Below are positions 1-14,100 of a stretch of 64,000 nucleotides of DNA, piece by piece. The stretch is from positions 1,941,470 to 2,005,469 of the forward strand of contig MU001495.1 in assembly GCA_010093485.1 (NCBI GenBank), in the 5' to 3' direction. Source of the DNA: Karstenula rhodostoma CBS 690.94 (taxonomy: Eukaryota; Ascomycota; Dothideomycetes; Pleosporales; Didymosphaeriaceae). The translations under genes were made by a program, and so were the position numbers. A model generated the notes under the pieces. The model was not told where the DNA came from, ran no database searches, and saw only the letters and a list, made by a program, of their open reading frames with translations. Position 1 is the first letter of the stretch; every line of letters begins with the position of its first letter.

Positions 1-3000
1 ATTTAGTTATAATATAAAAATATTTAAAATTTAGATACTAAGTAGTTACTAAAATATTTAATAAGTTAAACTAGAATCTTATATTTATAAAGACTATAGT
101 TAAACCTTTAAATAAAAAAGTATAGAATTTTCTTTTAAAATAGTAAATCTAGTATATAAGATTTAAAAATAGAAATTTAAAATTTTATTTCTATAATATT
201 TTAATTATAATTACTATAATATAGGAGTAGTATTAGAGTCTAGAAACTATAATTAGAATTTTCTTTTAAATACCTTATTTTTAGGGCTTAAAATAGATAT
301 AATATATTATATAAGTAACTAATATATATATAGAATATAATTTATATTAAATATTTATTTTCCCTTTTATTAAGTACTCGTAAAGATATACTATATATTC
401 TAAGTAATAAGTAATATAGTTTAGCTAAATTATAATATATATATTATATTTACTAGTACCCTAAGTAACTATACTAAAGGCCTTAATTATATAGTAGATA
501 TATATATTCTATATTAAGTATATCTAAAATATACTTAAATATAATATTTAATATATTTATTTAAAATGGCCTTAAAATATATAGTAGTATAGTAAGCTAC
601 TAATAATAATAAATAAAAACTAATACTTAGATATAAGTATATTTAGAATATAGTATATAAGTTATAGTATTAAATAAATAAAATACTAATAATAATAAGT
701 AAATATTATTACTAATATATATTAGTAAACCTTAGTTATAGTTTATTATTAGTAAATACTAGATTATATATAGTATTTAATTAAGAGGAGCTAATAGTAT
801 ATATTAATACTTATAAGGGGAAAATAAATATATTATAGAATATTATATTATAATAAATAAATAGTAGACTATCTATATTTATATATTATTTAGCTTTACT
901 AAACTTAATTAATAGTAACGCTATTAATTATTACTTTAGAGTAGTAAAGTAGCTTTAACTCTAGAAAAGTATTTTTAAATACTACTAATTATTTTATACC
1001 TTATACTAGGCGCCTCTATCTCTTAATTTAAATATAATCTATATTAGATATATCTAGATATAGATCTAAAACTTTATAAATAAAAAATAAAAATTTAAAA
1101 CTAATAACTATATAATTATTCTATCTAGTACTATTTAGTTATTTCTAGAAATATATCTTAGTACTCTAGTTTTTTTCTTACTAATATTATTATTATATTT
1201 AGCTCCTAGTAACTATATAATTTCTTAATCTTCTAGCTAAAGTAGTAGATAGTATAGATATTATAGTATAGAACTTACTTATTTTAAGGCTATTATTAGA
1301 CTTTAATAGTAATATAACGCGTTATAAAAGGCCGAGTAGATTTTAACTAATTAATTAATTAATTAATAAATTAAAGATTCGTTTATACCTTCTCTAGAAA
1401 TAGTAATATTCTACTTCTATAAAACTCTAGATTTACTTCTATATAGATTAATATCTCTAGTATATAATCTTAATACTAAATTTATTTTTATTAATAGTAG
1501 AAGTTAGAATCTTCTTATACTATCTTATACTTAATATAATAGATAATAGCTTAAAAGTATATAGAGACTATCTATAATAGGGGTAGAGATTAGAGAGTAT
1601 AAAAGTATAGCTAATTAAATATCACTAAACCTTAATATAAAAATACTTAATATTCTAGTACTAGAATAGATCTTTCTACTAAATAGATTCTTTATTCTAG
1701 AAATTACTATTTTAACTATAGAAACTAAAATCTAGAAGTCGAAATTATAGATTCTAAAAGAGAATAAGTAGTTATAAAACTAAATATATAAATCTTATTC
1801 TATTTTTTTTTAATTACTCTATTAGGTTTTCTTAATATATTTATAATACTATCTAGCTTCTTAAATACCTAATTACTTATAAAGTTAATTAAGGTAATAC
1901 TAATTAGATTATTTATTATATAAATTCTATATATTATAAAAGTAGTCGTATAAAAAAAACTAATACTTATACTAAAACTTAGGTCTAGTAATACTATTTA
2001 CCTCTATAAATTATTATAGAGTATTATTTACTATAGATAAACTATAGTAACCCTAATATACTATAATAATAAAATAAACCTATAGTTAAAAAATATAATT
2101 AGAAAATAGTAATATTAATATTAAAGTATTTTAAATTTAGCTTTATATACTATATATCTCTACTAATATTTTTATTAAGTAGACTAGATTTATTAAAGAA
2201 GCTGGCCTCTAATCTTATAAAGGGTACTAAACTACTTTAAAAATAACTATACCTATATCTATTTTTAGCTAAGAATCTAAAATTAGCTCTAAATTATAAA
2301 TATATATTTATTTAATATATAGTTAATTTTAAATAGATACTAATAGAAATAGCTTATACTAGTTATAATATCTACTATTTAGGGTCTCTAATCTAGCCCC
2401 TAAATAATATTACTATAGCTAGAAACTAGAAATAGCTCTTATCTATTATAAGTATATATAACCTTTAGACCTCTATTACTAAACTTTAAAAGATTAAAGT
2501 AGTTTTATATAGCTATATACGAAATATTCTCTTAGTTTAAAAAGTATCTAATTTAACTAACTAAAATTAAAGCCGAAAAAAAAATAGAAATTAAAATCTC
2601 TACTATATTTTAATAAGTATTAAACTACTTTTTAAATAAGCTAAAACTAAATAAAGGAACTAAATACTATTTAGACTAAGTAAAAATTATAATTAGATTA
2701 ACCTATCTAGTAGTAATATTTAGTTTAACCTAGTTATTTATAATAAAGTAATAGTTTTTAATATTATAAATATTTTATTTAGATAATAGATCTTTCTACT
2801 AATATACTATTTAGTAAATTATAATAATAAATAAAGTAATAGTTTTATTATTAAAAATAAGCTTTAGTATTAGTACTCTCTTTATTTTTAATACTTTCTA
2901 AATAATTTTACTCGTTCCCTATTTATAGATTAGTAATAGAAAGCTATTATAGTATTAAGGCTAAATAGATTATATAAGTTATATTAAGCTTAATAATTAA

Positions 3001-4984
3001 GTAAATTATTAAATTTAGTATTCTATAGCTTTTATTAAAGAGGTATAAAATCTAAATTTTAGGTAATTATAAATAATAATTAGATATACTAGTATTATTT
3101 TATTAGAATTTCTAAGTTTAGTATATATCTCTTCTATTATACTATTATCTATTTTATTTTTTATTAATAATTTTTATTAGTTATTAAATACTTTTTATAG
3201 TAGTAAATAGATTATTACTTTAACTTTAAAGGAAATAGCTACCGCCTCTTTTATAATCTTATTAGAGATATCTAATACTATTAAAGTAATAAAACCCTTA
3301 TCCCTAATATTATCTATACTTAAAACCTTACTATTATTAGTTTTATTTAAGAAGGGTATTTTATTATTATTATATATATATAGTATATATACTTTAGTAA
3401 TATACTTTTCTATAAATTACTTAAATATAGTTTATAAGTATAACTAACTTAGTAAAACTAATATATAAGAAGGCTAGAATATATAAACTAATACTATATA
3501 ATTAGAAATATATAATCTTTAGATAAGGTAGTTTTATAGATATAAAGGGTAGGTAAATAAATAAGTTTAATTATATAAAAAGTCTTAATTAAAGATTTAG
3601 TAGAAATAAGGCTTTAAACTAATAAATAGTTAATATTTTAGTAAATATATATTATTTTATATACCTTTTTTCTACTATCTATAATATAATACTACTACTA
3701 ATAAGTATTTCCTTAGTATATACTACTAATAAGCTAGTAATCCCTTAATCTACTAGATATTCTATATAATTATTAAATTTATAAAAGGGATATAAACCCT
3801 CTAATACTATTTTACTATTATCTACTATATAATAGAAATACCTTAATCTAGAATAAACTTTTATTAAAAGTATTAATATAACTAATTATTTATATATACT
3901 ATTTATTATTACCCTATTTTTTATACTATACCCTAGTTAGTAAAAGTAGAGTAAGTATAGTCTTCCTAAGCTATATTCTATATAATAAGCTTAGAGCTAA
4001 GCTAGCTATAAAATTATACTTATTATTACTTTCTATTTAAGGTTACTCCTATATTTATTAGGCTAGGTAGTCTAAAGCCCTTTTAATAACCTCTATAATT
4101 AACTCTATTAAATACTAAAATATTTTAGTTCTAGAGCTATATACTATTTTATATTACTAATAAAATACTAGTTATAACTTTATTTATAACTATAGGGTTA
4201 TTTATATTACTTAGATTATAGGGCCCCTATAGAATTAGAACTATATTATAAATAGTTATTAAGTATATATTATTATCTATATAGTAGGTATTTTTTAAAT
4301 TATTCTATAATAGACTTCTATACTCTAGTTTTTATATTATATTCTAGTTAGTAAAAAGTAGAGACTCTAATTTTATTACTAAATTATATTTTATATAATA
4401 AGTTAGAATTACTATATATTACTATTTATAGTTTAGAGGTAGAATATAATATCTATTACTATTAGTTAAAAAATACCCTATATTAAAATAAACTAAGTTT
4501 TAAATATTATATCTCTCTATAATATAACTAAATTTAATTACCTTTAAATATAATATATTTTTTATCTATTCTTATCCTATTATATATTCTATAAAGTAAA
4601 AATTATAGTATTTTTAAGTATACTATTAATTATTCTATTTATAGCCTCTAATATTATCTCTTTTTCTAATTCCTACTTAGCTATTATTATAAATAGTACT
4701 AGAAACTTTAGAGATATTATAGAATATAGTATCTAGTAAAAAAACTATTTTAGATATAGAATAGTACTTAGTATATATATAAGTATACTCTAAGTTTATT
4801 TAAAAAAGATAATTATAGAATTTTTTAGTATATACTTAAGTAAGCTTTTATAAAAAAAGCTAAGTTATATTAATTACTATAGTTTTAAGTATAGACTTTT
4901 TTCTAACTTTTCTAATTTTATATTTAGTTTTATTTAAATAGAAGTTATATTCTATATAGCTAATTAAATTACTATCTTTAGTTT
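1..4984. other. AT-rich, RIP-saturated DNA, no intact gene
   Basis: Nearly every C is followed by T or C, and CpA/TpG are almost absent although ApC/GpT are common, which is the signature of RIP acting on both strands. No open frame of useful length remains because TAA and TAG are everywhere. A segment at about 3,665-3,860 is visibly related to about 21,320-21,480 in the same orientation, so part of this block is a decayed dispersed repeat. I recognise no other family. A rare surviving TpG is seen near 564 (in TGGCC). Confidence 0.85.
3665..3860. repeat. Decayed dispersed repeat, copy 1
   Basis: The stretch around AAGCTAGTAATCCCTTAATC is matched with scattered, mostly transition-type differences by the stretch around 21,375 (AAGCTAGTAGTCTTTTAATC). 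The matched text continues for roughly 150 bp in the same order. The family is not recognised. Because RIP acts on duplicated DNA, two related copies fit the strong mutation here. The true limits are unknown and probably wider than given. Confidence 0.5.
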
Positions 4985-6345
4985 CTTATTATAGTTTCTC
5001 TTTAAAACTATATAGAGTATATTAATCTTTATACCCCTTTTAAATAATAGCTTTATAATTACCTTATAGCCTCCTTTTAAAGTTATTTAGAATATATTAC
5101 TATAGTTTCTATTTTATATATTAATATTAATATCTTTTTTAAGTAGTAATATTATAATTACTTTATAGTCTCTATATAAAACTACCTAAAGTATATTATT
5201 ATAATCTCTACCCTATATATTAATATTAGTACCTTTTTTAAGTAGTAGCTTTATAATTATTTTATAGCCTTTTAATAAAGTTATTTAGAGTATATTACTA
5301 TAGTTTCTATTCTATATATTAATATTAGTACTTTTTTTAAATAGTAGCTTTATAATCGCCTTATAGCCTCCTAATAAAATTATCTAGAGTATATTATTAT
5401 AGTATTTATTCTATATATTAATATTAGTGTTTTTTTTAAATAGTAGCTTTATAATTACCTTATAGCCTCTAAATAAACCTATTTAGAGTATATTACTATA
5501 ACGTTTATCCTATATATTAACTTTAGTATCTTTCTTAAATAGTAGTTTTATCTAGAGACTATAAAGTAATTATAAAGTTATCTAGAATATATTACTATAG
5601 TATTTATTCTATATATTAACCTTAGTATTCTTTTTAAGTAGTAGTTTTACTATTACTTTATAAAGTCTATATAAAGCTATTTAGAATATATTACTATAGT
5701 CTCTATTCTATATATTAATATTAGTATCTTTTTTAAATAGTAGCTTTATAATTACCTTATAGCCTCTATATAAAACTATCTAGAATATATTACTATAAAC
5801 TCTATTCTATATATTAATATTAGTATTTTTTTTAAATAATAGTTTTATAATTACCTTATAGTCTCTAAATAAAACTATCTAAAGTATATTACTATAGTAT
5901 CTATTCTATATATTAATATTAGTATCTTTTTTAAATAGTAGCTTTATAATTACCTTATAGCCTCCTTCTAAAATTACCTAGAATATATTACTATATTCTT
6001 TACCCTATATATTAATATTAGTGCCTTTTTTAAATAGTAGCTTTATAATTACCTTATAGTTTCCTTTTAAAACTATCTAGAGTATATTACTATAGTGTCT
6101 ATTCTATATATTAACCTTAGTATTTTTTTTAAATAGTAGTTTTATAATTATCTCGTGGCCTCTATATAAAGTTATCTAGAGTATATTACTATAAACTCTA
6201 TTTTATATATTAATATTAGTGTTTTTTTTTAGTAGTAATTTTATAATTACCTTATAGTCTTTTAATAAAACTATATAAAATATATTACTATAGACTTTAT
6301 TTTATATATTAATATTAGTATCCTTATTAATTAGTAGTTCTATTA
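4985..6345 (-). pseudogene. RIP-destroyed ankyrin-repeat gene (probable NLR/STAND type), 99-bp units
   Basis: About 13 tandem units with a 99-bp period are visible: the CTTTATAATTACCTTATAGCC-like segment recurs near 5,051, 5,150, 5,249, 5,348, 5,447 and onward to about 6,239 and 6,338. Ninety-nine bases equals 33 codons, the length of an ankyrin repeat. On the minus strand one frame reads as ankyrin-like text once stops are viewed as mutated Gln codons: a KLL(L/F)KK segment, then an AN(I/V)N segment, then a (N)LQ segment followed by a Gly-rich turn. Highly alike tandem 33-residue repeats are known in fungal NACHT/NB-ARC ankyrin proteins of the incompatibility and immunity type. The N-terminal part would lie at higher coordinates, and I could not identify a P-loop there. 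All copies carry TAG/TAA, so this is a dead gene. An isolated ankyrin protein without a STAND domain is the main alternative. Confidence 0.72.
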
Positions 6346-8447
6346 TTAGATAATATCTATTCTTTATTATAAAATAAAGTAGAGTTTAATCCTTATTATT
6401 CTTTTTTATTATATTAGAGTATCTCTCCTATTTATTAAATAAGAGTCTAGCTTTTAGAATAAATAATAATCTAAATTATACTATAAAATATACTTCTATA
6501 CTATCTTTAGAATATATCTAACTATAGTTATAGTATTTATATATTAGAGCTAAAAGTATCTATATAGTACTTAAAACTAAGTAGTAATTAAAAAGAAATA
6601 AATAGGCTAGTATATATATATTACTTTTTATCTTTATAATATACTCTCTCTAATACTTAATAGTATAGTCTAGAAACTTATTTTTCTCTAGTTTTTCTTT
6701 AAACTCTTTATTATAGGAGTAATTACCCGTTTTAAATAGATTAAATAATAGATAGGTAAAATATACTAAAATAATATATAATAGAATATTAGAATTCTAT
6801 ATATCTCTAATATATTTAAAGTATTTTTATATAGTATAGTATATAAGATAGATAATAGTACTTTCTTAATTAATAATAATAAGACTAGTATATATAAATA
6901 GTAGATCCTTAAAATTAGATAAATTATTAGAATTAAGCTCTTTCTTTTCTAGTTTTACTACTAGAGTATAGTATAACTCTTTTATAGTAAGTAGCCTCCT
7001 TATATATATAATCTATAATAAGACCTTTTTAGCTAGTTTATAATAGTTATTTAACTGGCTTCTAATTCTCTATAAAACGTCTTTATATATATTATTAAAT
7101 ACTACTAATTCTTTTAAAAGGTTAGTTAGTATTATTTTAACCTTTTTTACTATTATTTTATCTAATAGAGAATTAATATATAAGTAAGTAAAAAGAAATC
7201 TAAAATTTTATAAGTCTATATTATATAGTAGACTATATAAATAACTTATATTTTATTTATTCTATTTAGAATCTTCTCTTTAACTATTTTTTAAAGTATA
7301 GGGTTATATTAAATATATTTAGATAGTTAATATATCTAGCCAGCTATAAATTATTTTATATTTTTATTATTAGTCTAAATATTAAGTCTCTTTACTTATT
7401 TAAACTTAACTTTAACTTTAGATATAAACTATAAAGTAGTTATAAAATAAATATTTTATTCTATCTATAAGTTTTAGAGTCTAGCTAGAAATAGATAGTA
7501 AATACTATTATTATTTTAATATTTATCTAGAGTATTAATTATAATATAGACTATAGAATACTTTATAATAATTTTTTAAAGAGTAATAAAAAATTTCTTA
7601 AGTAATAGTTTTATATTTTAATTAGTATACTATTTATATTATTATATTATAGACTCTATTATTAATAGTTAACTCTATATAAGCTATTTAATAATAACTA
7701 CTAATATACTAGAGGTATTTTATTCTTTTTATACTTTATAGTTATAGTATATATATATAATTCTAACTAAGCTATTCTATATAAACTTTAGAAAATAGTT
7801 AATTATAATTACTATTACTATTATTTTACTAGTACTAGGAATTCCTAGATAGAAAAGTATACCCCTTAACTTACTAAGCTACCTTATAAACTTAAGTATA
7901 TTAAAAAACTACTAGTCTATTTCTATCTATTTATAATTTATAATATTTAATTACTAAATAGAGTAGTTAGTAGTTAAAATCTATTCTATTATTTTACTAT
8001 ATTTTATATTAGCTTAATTTTACTAAATCTTATTTATTCTAGACTATATAGTAGGTATATATAACTAAATAAAATTAGTATTATTTTTAATAGCTTAAAA
8101 TAATTTACTTTTAAAAGTAAGTAATATAATTTTATAGTATTATAATAAAGGCTTATAAGTAGTTTATCTATAATATAATCCCTATAAATATTTTTAAATA
8201 CTTAATTTAGTTTAATATATTACTAATTTCTTTCTTTTTAAACTTCTATACTAGTACTTTATCTATTTACTATAATTAATCTCTATCTATTATTTTAGTC
8301 TATAGTATTTTTAATATTTATTTAAACTAATTAAGAGGTCTATTCTTAACTTCTAGGGCTTAAATAATAGTATACTATAGTATATTAGTGCTACCCTCCT
8401 TAAAATAAAAGCTTAAATTAATAAAGAAACTATATATATTTAAGGCC
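6346..8447. other. AT-rich RIPed DNA; possible N-terminal part of the ankyrin gene relic
   Basis: This is the same CpA/TpG-free composition as the rest of the left block. If the ankyrin relic was part of an NLR-like protein on the minus strand, its nucleotide-binding and N-terminal effector domains would fall here. I looked for a degraded Walker A motif on the minus strand and could not assign one with confidence. No other feature is supported. Confidence 0.5.
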
Positions 8448-8452
8448 TTAAT

Positions 8453-8698
8453 TATAAGGATTAATTTAATCTAAGGTTAAATCCCCTTATAAAATATTTA
8501 CCTACCTTTAAGCTTAGGCCTTATCTAGTAACCTATATATAGATTAATTAGTAGATTTTAAATATCTAGTATATAGAGAGTCCCTCCCTAGAACTCTCTC
8601 TATCTTAGTATCTTAAGTTTAGTCTTAATTTATATAGTTTCTTCTATTTATTTAATTCTAAGAGTATTTACCTTATTTAGCTATATTCTAGCCTTATA
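8453..8698. repeat. Left LTR of the 2.7-kb element
   Basis: 246 bp, matching 10,919-11,164 almost throughout. It is preceded by target duplication TTAAT at 8,448-8,452. Confidence 0.87.
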
Positions 8699-8805
8699 TT
8701 AAACTTAAGATCCTTTCTTTTAGCTAGAAATTAGTAATTATAATATTTACCTTTAGCTCTTTAGGTATAGAAAGGTCTACTAAAATTCTAAAATTTTTTT
8801 TTAAA

Positions 8806-8972
8806 TTAGCTATTAAGGTACTAGAATATCCTTTAAAGTCCTTATTAAAGGCTAGCTATTAAAGTACTAGAATATCCTCTAAAGTTCTTATTAAAGGCTA
8901 GCTATTAAGGTACTAGAATATTCTTTAAAGTCCTTATTAAAGACTAGCTATTAAGGCGCTAGAATATCCTTC
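8806..8972. repeat. 46-bp tandem repeat inside the 2.7-kb element
   Basis: Units beginning (C/T)TAGCTATTAAGG start at 8,806, 8,852, 8,898 and 8,944, an exact 46-bp period. There are three full units and a partial fourth. Because 46 is not a multiple of three, this is unlikely to be a protein repeat. It lies just inside the left LTR, in the leader region of the element. Confidence 0.8.
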
Positions 8973-10918
8973 TAGATTTTTTAAACTTCCTTAAAAACCT
9001 ACTAATATTAGGTATCTTTAGTAGAATTAATTACTATAAAGGTTAAATCCCTTTTAGGTAGAAGTATATACTTACTATAGGTATATTAAAAATAATATAT
9101 ATACCTTTAATAAATAGATTTAAAATATAACTAACTACCTATTTATTACTTATACCTTACTTATTTAAATCTACTTTTTACCCTTATAGTAAATATTAAT
9201 TTATATAATATTTTTATCTTAAATAGTCTTTTCTCCCTATTTACTTTATCTCTAAATAGCTCTATACCTACTATACTACTATCTATAACTAAATATATAA
9301 AAATAAAACCTCTAGTATTTAAATAGTCTATTAATAGGAATCTAATACTTTTTCTTTAGAATTATACTAGAATTTACTCTATAAGTTATATTACTAAAGT
9401 AATAATAGCTTTTAATTTTAGTAAAAAAAACCTTAATAATATTTTAAAGATAAATAACCCCTATTATAATATAACTATAGGTAAAATATTATATATATTA
9501 TCTTAAGGTTACTTATTTATTTTAATATAAAAATAAATACTAGTAGTTAAAGCCTCTAGTATATAACCTCCTTATAAGCTAAAATATCTACTCTTTTAAA
9601 TTAAACTTTTCCTATTAGAACTAGGTATCTAGCTACCTAAAGGTACTAAAGAATATCTAACTAATATTAATAAAATTAAAAAGGAATTAGGCCTCTATTA
9701 GAATTCTAAAACTAGAAACTATAAAGAGAAAAAAAATAACTTTAAGGCTAGTCTATAAATAGCTAGACTATAAAAGCTAAAAGAAATATCTAAACTATAT
9801 ATAGTCTTTACTAATATTAATATAATTATTCTAGACCTAATTACTTTAAATAGAAAGGACCTAGAGACTTTAAACTACTAAGGCCTAGAGTTTACTATTA
9901 CTTCTAATATATATATAGGCTATATTAAAACTAATATAATTCTATTTACTATAAAGCTATAGCTTATAACTTTATCCTATTATATATATAAAGTATAGAA
10001 CTAGTAATAAAAGCTAGTCTAGTAAAATACTAATTTAAATAATAAAATTAATATTATAATAGACTTCTAAATATAGACTTAGAAGGAAAATAGTTATCTA
10101 TAAACTAAGATTATAAAATTAAAAAAAATTACTAAGGCTAAGAATTAATTAATATAGGTAATAATTAGTAACTTAGATAATAATAATAGCTTTAAGTTAC
10201 CCTACTAGTTTAATACTTTCCCTACTAAGCTAGTGCCTACTATTAAATATAATACTAAACTAGTTACTCTAAAACTAATAGGTAACTTTTATAATACTAA
10301 TCTTTAGGTAGCTAGGCCCTCTAAGTACCTAGATACTTAAAAGAAAGCTACCCTTAATAAAGTATTCTTAGATAGTAATTCTAAAGATAATATACCTATT
10401 AAGGTAGATAATTAATAAAGGGTTACCTAAAAATAAACTAGTTAGTATAATAGTTTAATCTAGATAGCCTATCTAATATTTATAAGGTATATTTACTTTA
10501 TACTTTTTAGTATTATAAAGAATTAAGCTTTATATATTAAGTACTTTAAGCCTTTAACTATAAGTAAGGAATCTAAGGTTTTAAACTAGATTTTAACCTC
10601 TCCTTATAGAATTAAGGAACCCTATATAATATATATATAATAGCGTATAGCTAACTACTTAGAAAAATTCTAAATAAAGATATTTTTATATAAGAAATTA
10701 TAGAGCTCTATATAATTATACTAGAGTAGAATACTCTAATCTAGTCTATAACTATATAAGTTTAATAAAAATTTTTTTAAAAGTATAGAGGATATTTTTC
10801 TTTATTTTTATTTTTTTCTCTTTAGATTAATTTATTCTTTTTTTTTTTTTATAGATATAGGTATTTTTATAGTCCTTAGAGACTATTAAGACTCTAAATC
10901 GCGCTTAGAAAGGGGTAG

Positions 10919-11164
10919 TATAAGGGTTAATTTAATCTAAGGTTAAATCCCCTTATAGAATATTTATTTACCTTTAAGTTTAGGCCTTATCTAGTAGCCT
11001 ATATATAGATTAGTTAGTAGATTTTAAATACCTAGTATATAAAGAGTTCTTCCCTAGAATCCTCTCTATCTTAGTATCTTAAGTTTAGTTTTAATTTATA
11101 TAGTTTCTTCTATCTATCTAATTCTAAAAGTATTTACTCTATTTAGTTATATTCTAGTCTTATA
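10919..11164. repeat. Right LTR of the 2.7-kb element
   Basis: 246 bp, followed by target duplication TTAAT at 11,165-11,169 and preceded by a purine-rich tract. Confidence 0.87.
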
Positions 11165-14100
11165 TTAATTATATATTTTATATAATCTTTTAAAATATCT
11201 TTAATATTATTAAAATATCTAAGAATCTTAGCTAAAAGTTAGAGAACTATAATAATACTAACTATAATACTAAGTAGATTTATAGCTAAATAAGTATAAT
11301 AAATAAAATAAGTATATAGAAAAAGTTACTAGAAAAAAGAATAGTATTATATAAATAATAAAGTTATAAGTATCTAGATTAAAAAGGTATTATAGTAAGA
11401 CTAAATAGCTATATATAATATATATTATACTATACTATATTTTATTAATAAAACCTATTAGATATAACTATATAGTAAATTAACTATTAACTAGAGGCTT
11501 TTTCTATTATATATTAAAAGGTATAAAAATAATATTTCTAGTAAAATAAATTTAATATTATATTATATAAATATAATAGGTCTTAACTAGTAATATCTTA
11601 TAATAGATATTTCTTAGGTTACTTTTATTATATATATTATAGGTAGATATATAATTAACTACTAGTTTTTAAATATTCCCTTATATTTATACTAATAATT
11701 CTATAGTATTATAGTTATATAATTACTATATAAGTTTAATTAATAACTTATATTTTAATTATTTATAGCTATACTTTTAGAAGTATTTATAAGAGGTTAT
11801 ATAATAACTATTTTTAGTAATTTTATTACTAGATATTATACTAACTACTATACTAGTTACTACTTTTACTATTCTATACCTATTATATATAACTATACTA
11901 TATAGTAAATATAAATTTAGCTAGCTAAATATTAATATAACCCCTCCCTCTAAATATATCTAGAATATATACTATTTAATTAGAATATAGTAACGTGCCT
12001 ATTTTAATACTATATTATTATAAATATAGATAATATTTAAAAGTAACTCTAACTTAAAACCGATAGTACTTTACCCTTAAAAAAGAAATAATTCTTATAA
12101 AGTTTATATTACTAATATCTAGTTTTAGATATTCTATATAAATTAAATTTATATACTTACTAGTATTTTAAATTATCCTCTATTAATTTATAAATAGACC
12201 CCTTAAACCTCTAGAATCTAATTAGCCCTAGGCGTTCGAAAAACGCTATATAAAATTAAAAGTAAGATAAGTAAAGGCTATAAATTAAAAATAATATAAT
12301 AGTTATATATATAATAAAATTATAGAGTAGTTTAAAATAATTAGTAAAATATTTAAAAACCTAAGTATTTTATTTACTAATATTTATAATATAGATAAGA
12401 CTAGTATTATATTTAATATACTTATATCTATTAAAATTCTTATAGATAAAAATAATAGTTAAAACTATAGAGGTACTAGTTTTAAGTAGTAAATAGTATC
12501 TACTATTAAATATATTAGTACTAATAGTAAATTACTATTATTACTTTTTATTTAGCTAGTTTTAATATATTAAAGTAACTAGACTATATATCTAACCCCT
12601 AGATAGTATTATAGATATTCTAAAAATAGGTATAATAATTTAAAAATTAATTTAAAGTAGCTTATATATATTTTTAACCCCTAAACTAAGAATTTAACTA
12701 ATAGTAAGCTATATATTCTTATAAATAATAGCTTTAGAATATATAAAACTATTAAAATTCTAGAATTTTATTTTAAAAATAATATTATTCTATATTATCT
12801 CCCCTTTTATACCTTTTATAAATTATAGCCCTATAATATTAGGGTCTTTATACCCTTAAAAATAGCCTACTATAATAAGGTTAAATAATTTAACTAAAGT
12901 AGTATAAATTAAATTAGTAAAAAGTATTTTACTTCTCTATATAAACCTATATAAGATAAGGTATTTATAAAAAAAAAAATTCTAGTTAGATAGGTTATAA
13001 CTAGTCTATTCTCCTTTAATTTAAATAGAGTATTCTAGAAAATTTAGAAATTTTCTTTTAAGCTTACTATTTTAGATATCTCTTAAGGATAGCCAATATT
13101 TATATTATAAAATAAACTACTATAAACTCTATTAACCTTAATAATACTAAAGATAATAGAGACTCTTATATTATTATAGAGTCTAATAGAGAAGAATACC
13201 TATATATTTAATAAAATAAGTAAACTATATCTATAGAAATATATTTAGAAAATTATAACTATAATAAAGATATTTTTTACTAAGTATACCCTTTTATAGA
13301 ATTAAAATTAATTACTATTTTAGATTAATAATACTAAAGTATATTAATTAATAAAATTAGTAATTTTAGAGAAAGTAAAGGTAATAAGCTATAAGAATCT
13401 AGAAAAGGTATAAGTAAAATAAAAGGCTAGAAATTAAATTACTATAATAAAAAGAAAACGGGTTTATAAATAAAAAATTCTAGTAGTAAAAAAAGTAGAG
13501 GTATTAATACTTAAGTATAAAATAATACTCTTAAATATAGTCTAGTTAATAGATACTATAGAAATATCTTAGAGGAATCTAGTAGTAAAAGTATACTAGG
13601 GTTAAGAAATATTAGCTAGAATTTAATCTATTCTAAATTAAAATTAATTTTATTATATATTTATTTAGTTAGTTATTACTAAGTTACTAATCTAGATCTA
13701 TTAGTATAAGTTTAGCTTACTTACTAATATATATAAATTACTCGAGTCTAATTATATATAGCTTATATATTAATTTTAACTAGTCTATTATAGAAATTAA
13801 TTACTTTAATATCTCTAACTAGGATAGTAATCTTTTATAAACCTATATATAATAGTAGTATAAAACTTCTAATAACTTACTATTATAATAAATAAATTTT
13901 TAATACTTAAATCCTTTTTTTTATATTTTTTATATAGTAAAGATTCTATTACTAATTCTATAGTAAATATTTATAAATTTAGTATAAAATAAGGTATTAC
14001 ACGAGATTAGTAAAATAGTTATAAGGTACTAGTATTTTTTAGATTAAAATAGTTAATAGTATAGAGTAAGAGTTAGAGAATATAGCCTATAAAAGTCTAA

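Larger units (their letters stand above)
8453..11164. mobile_element. 2.7-kb LTR retroelement, probably non-autonomous
   Basis: Two direct repeats of 246 bp (8,453-8,698 and 10,919-11,164) flank 2,220 bp of internal sequence. Each LTR starts with TATAAGG and ends with CTTATA, which fits TG...CA termini after RIP. A 5-bp target duplication TTAAT is seen at 8,448-8,452 and 11,165-11,169. A purine-rich stretch ending AGAAAGGGGTAG lies just before the right LTR and would be the polypurine tract, which suggests plus orientation. The internal part is too short for gag plus pol and I found no reverse transcriptase motif. It may be a TRIM/LARD-type or gag-only derivative, or a deleted copy. The two LTRs differ mainly by transitions. 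Confidence 0.85.

Noticed and set aside
5051..6338. 99-bp tandem units as a centromeric or subtelomeric satellite
   Set aside because: Every unit can be read in one minus-strand frame as ankyrin-like text of 33 codons, which a non-coding satellite would not explain.
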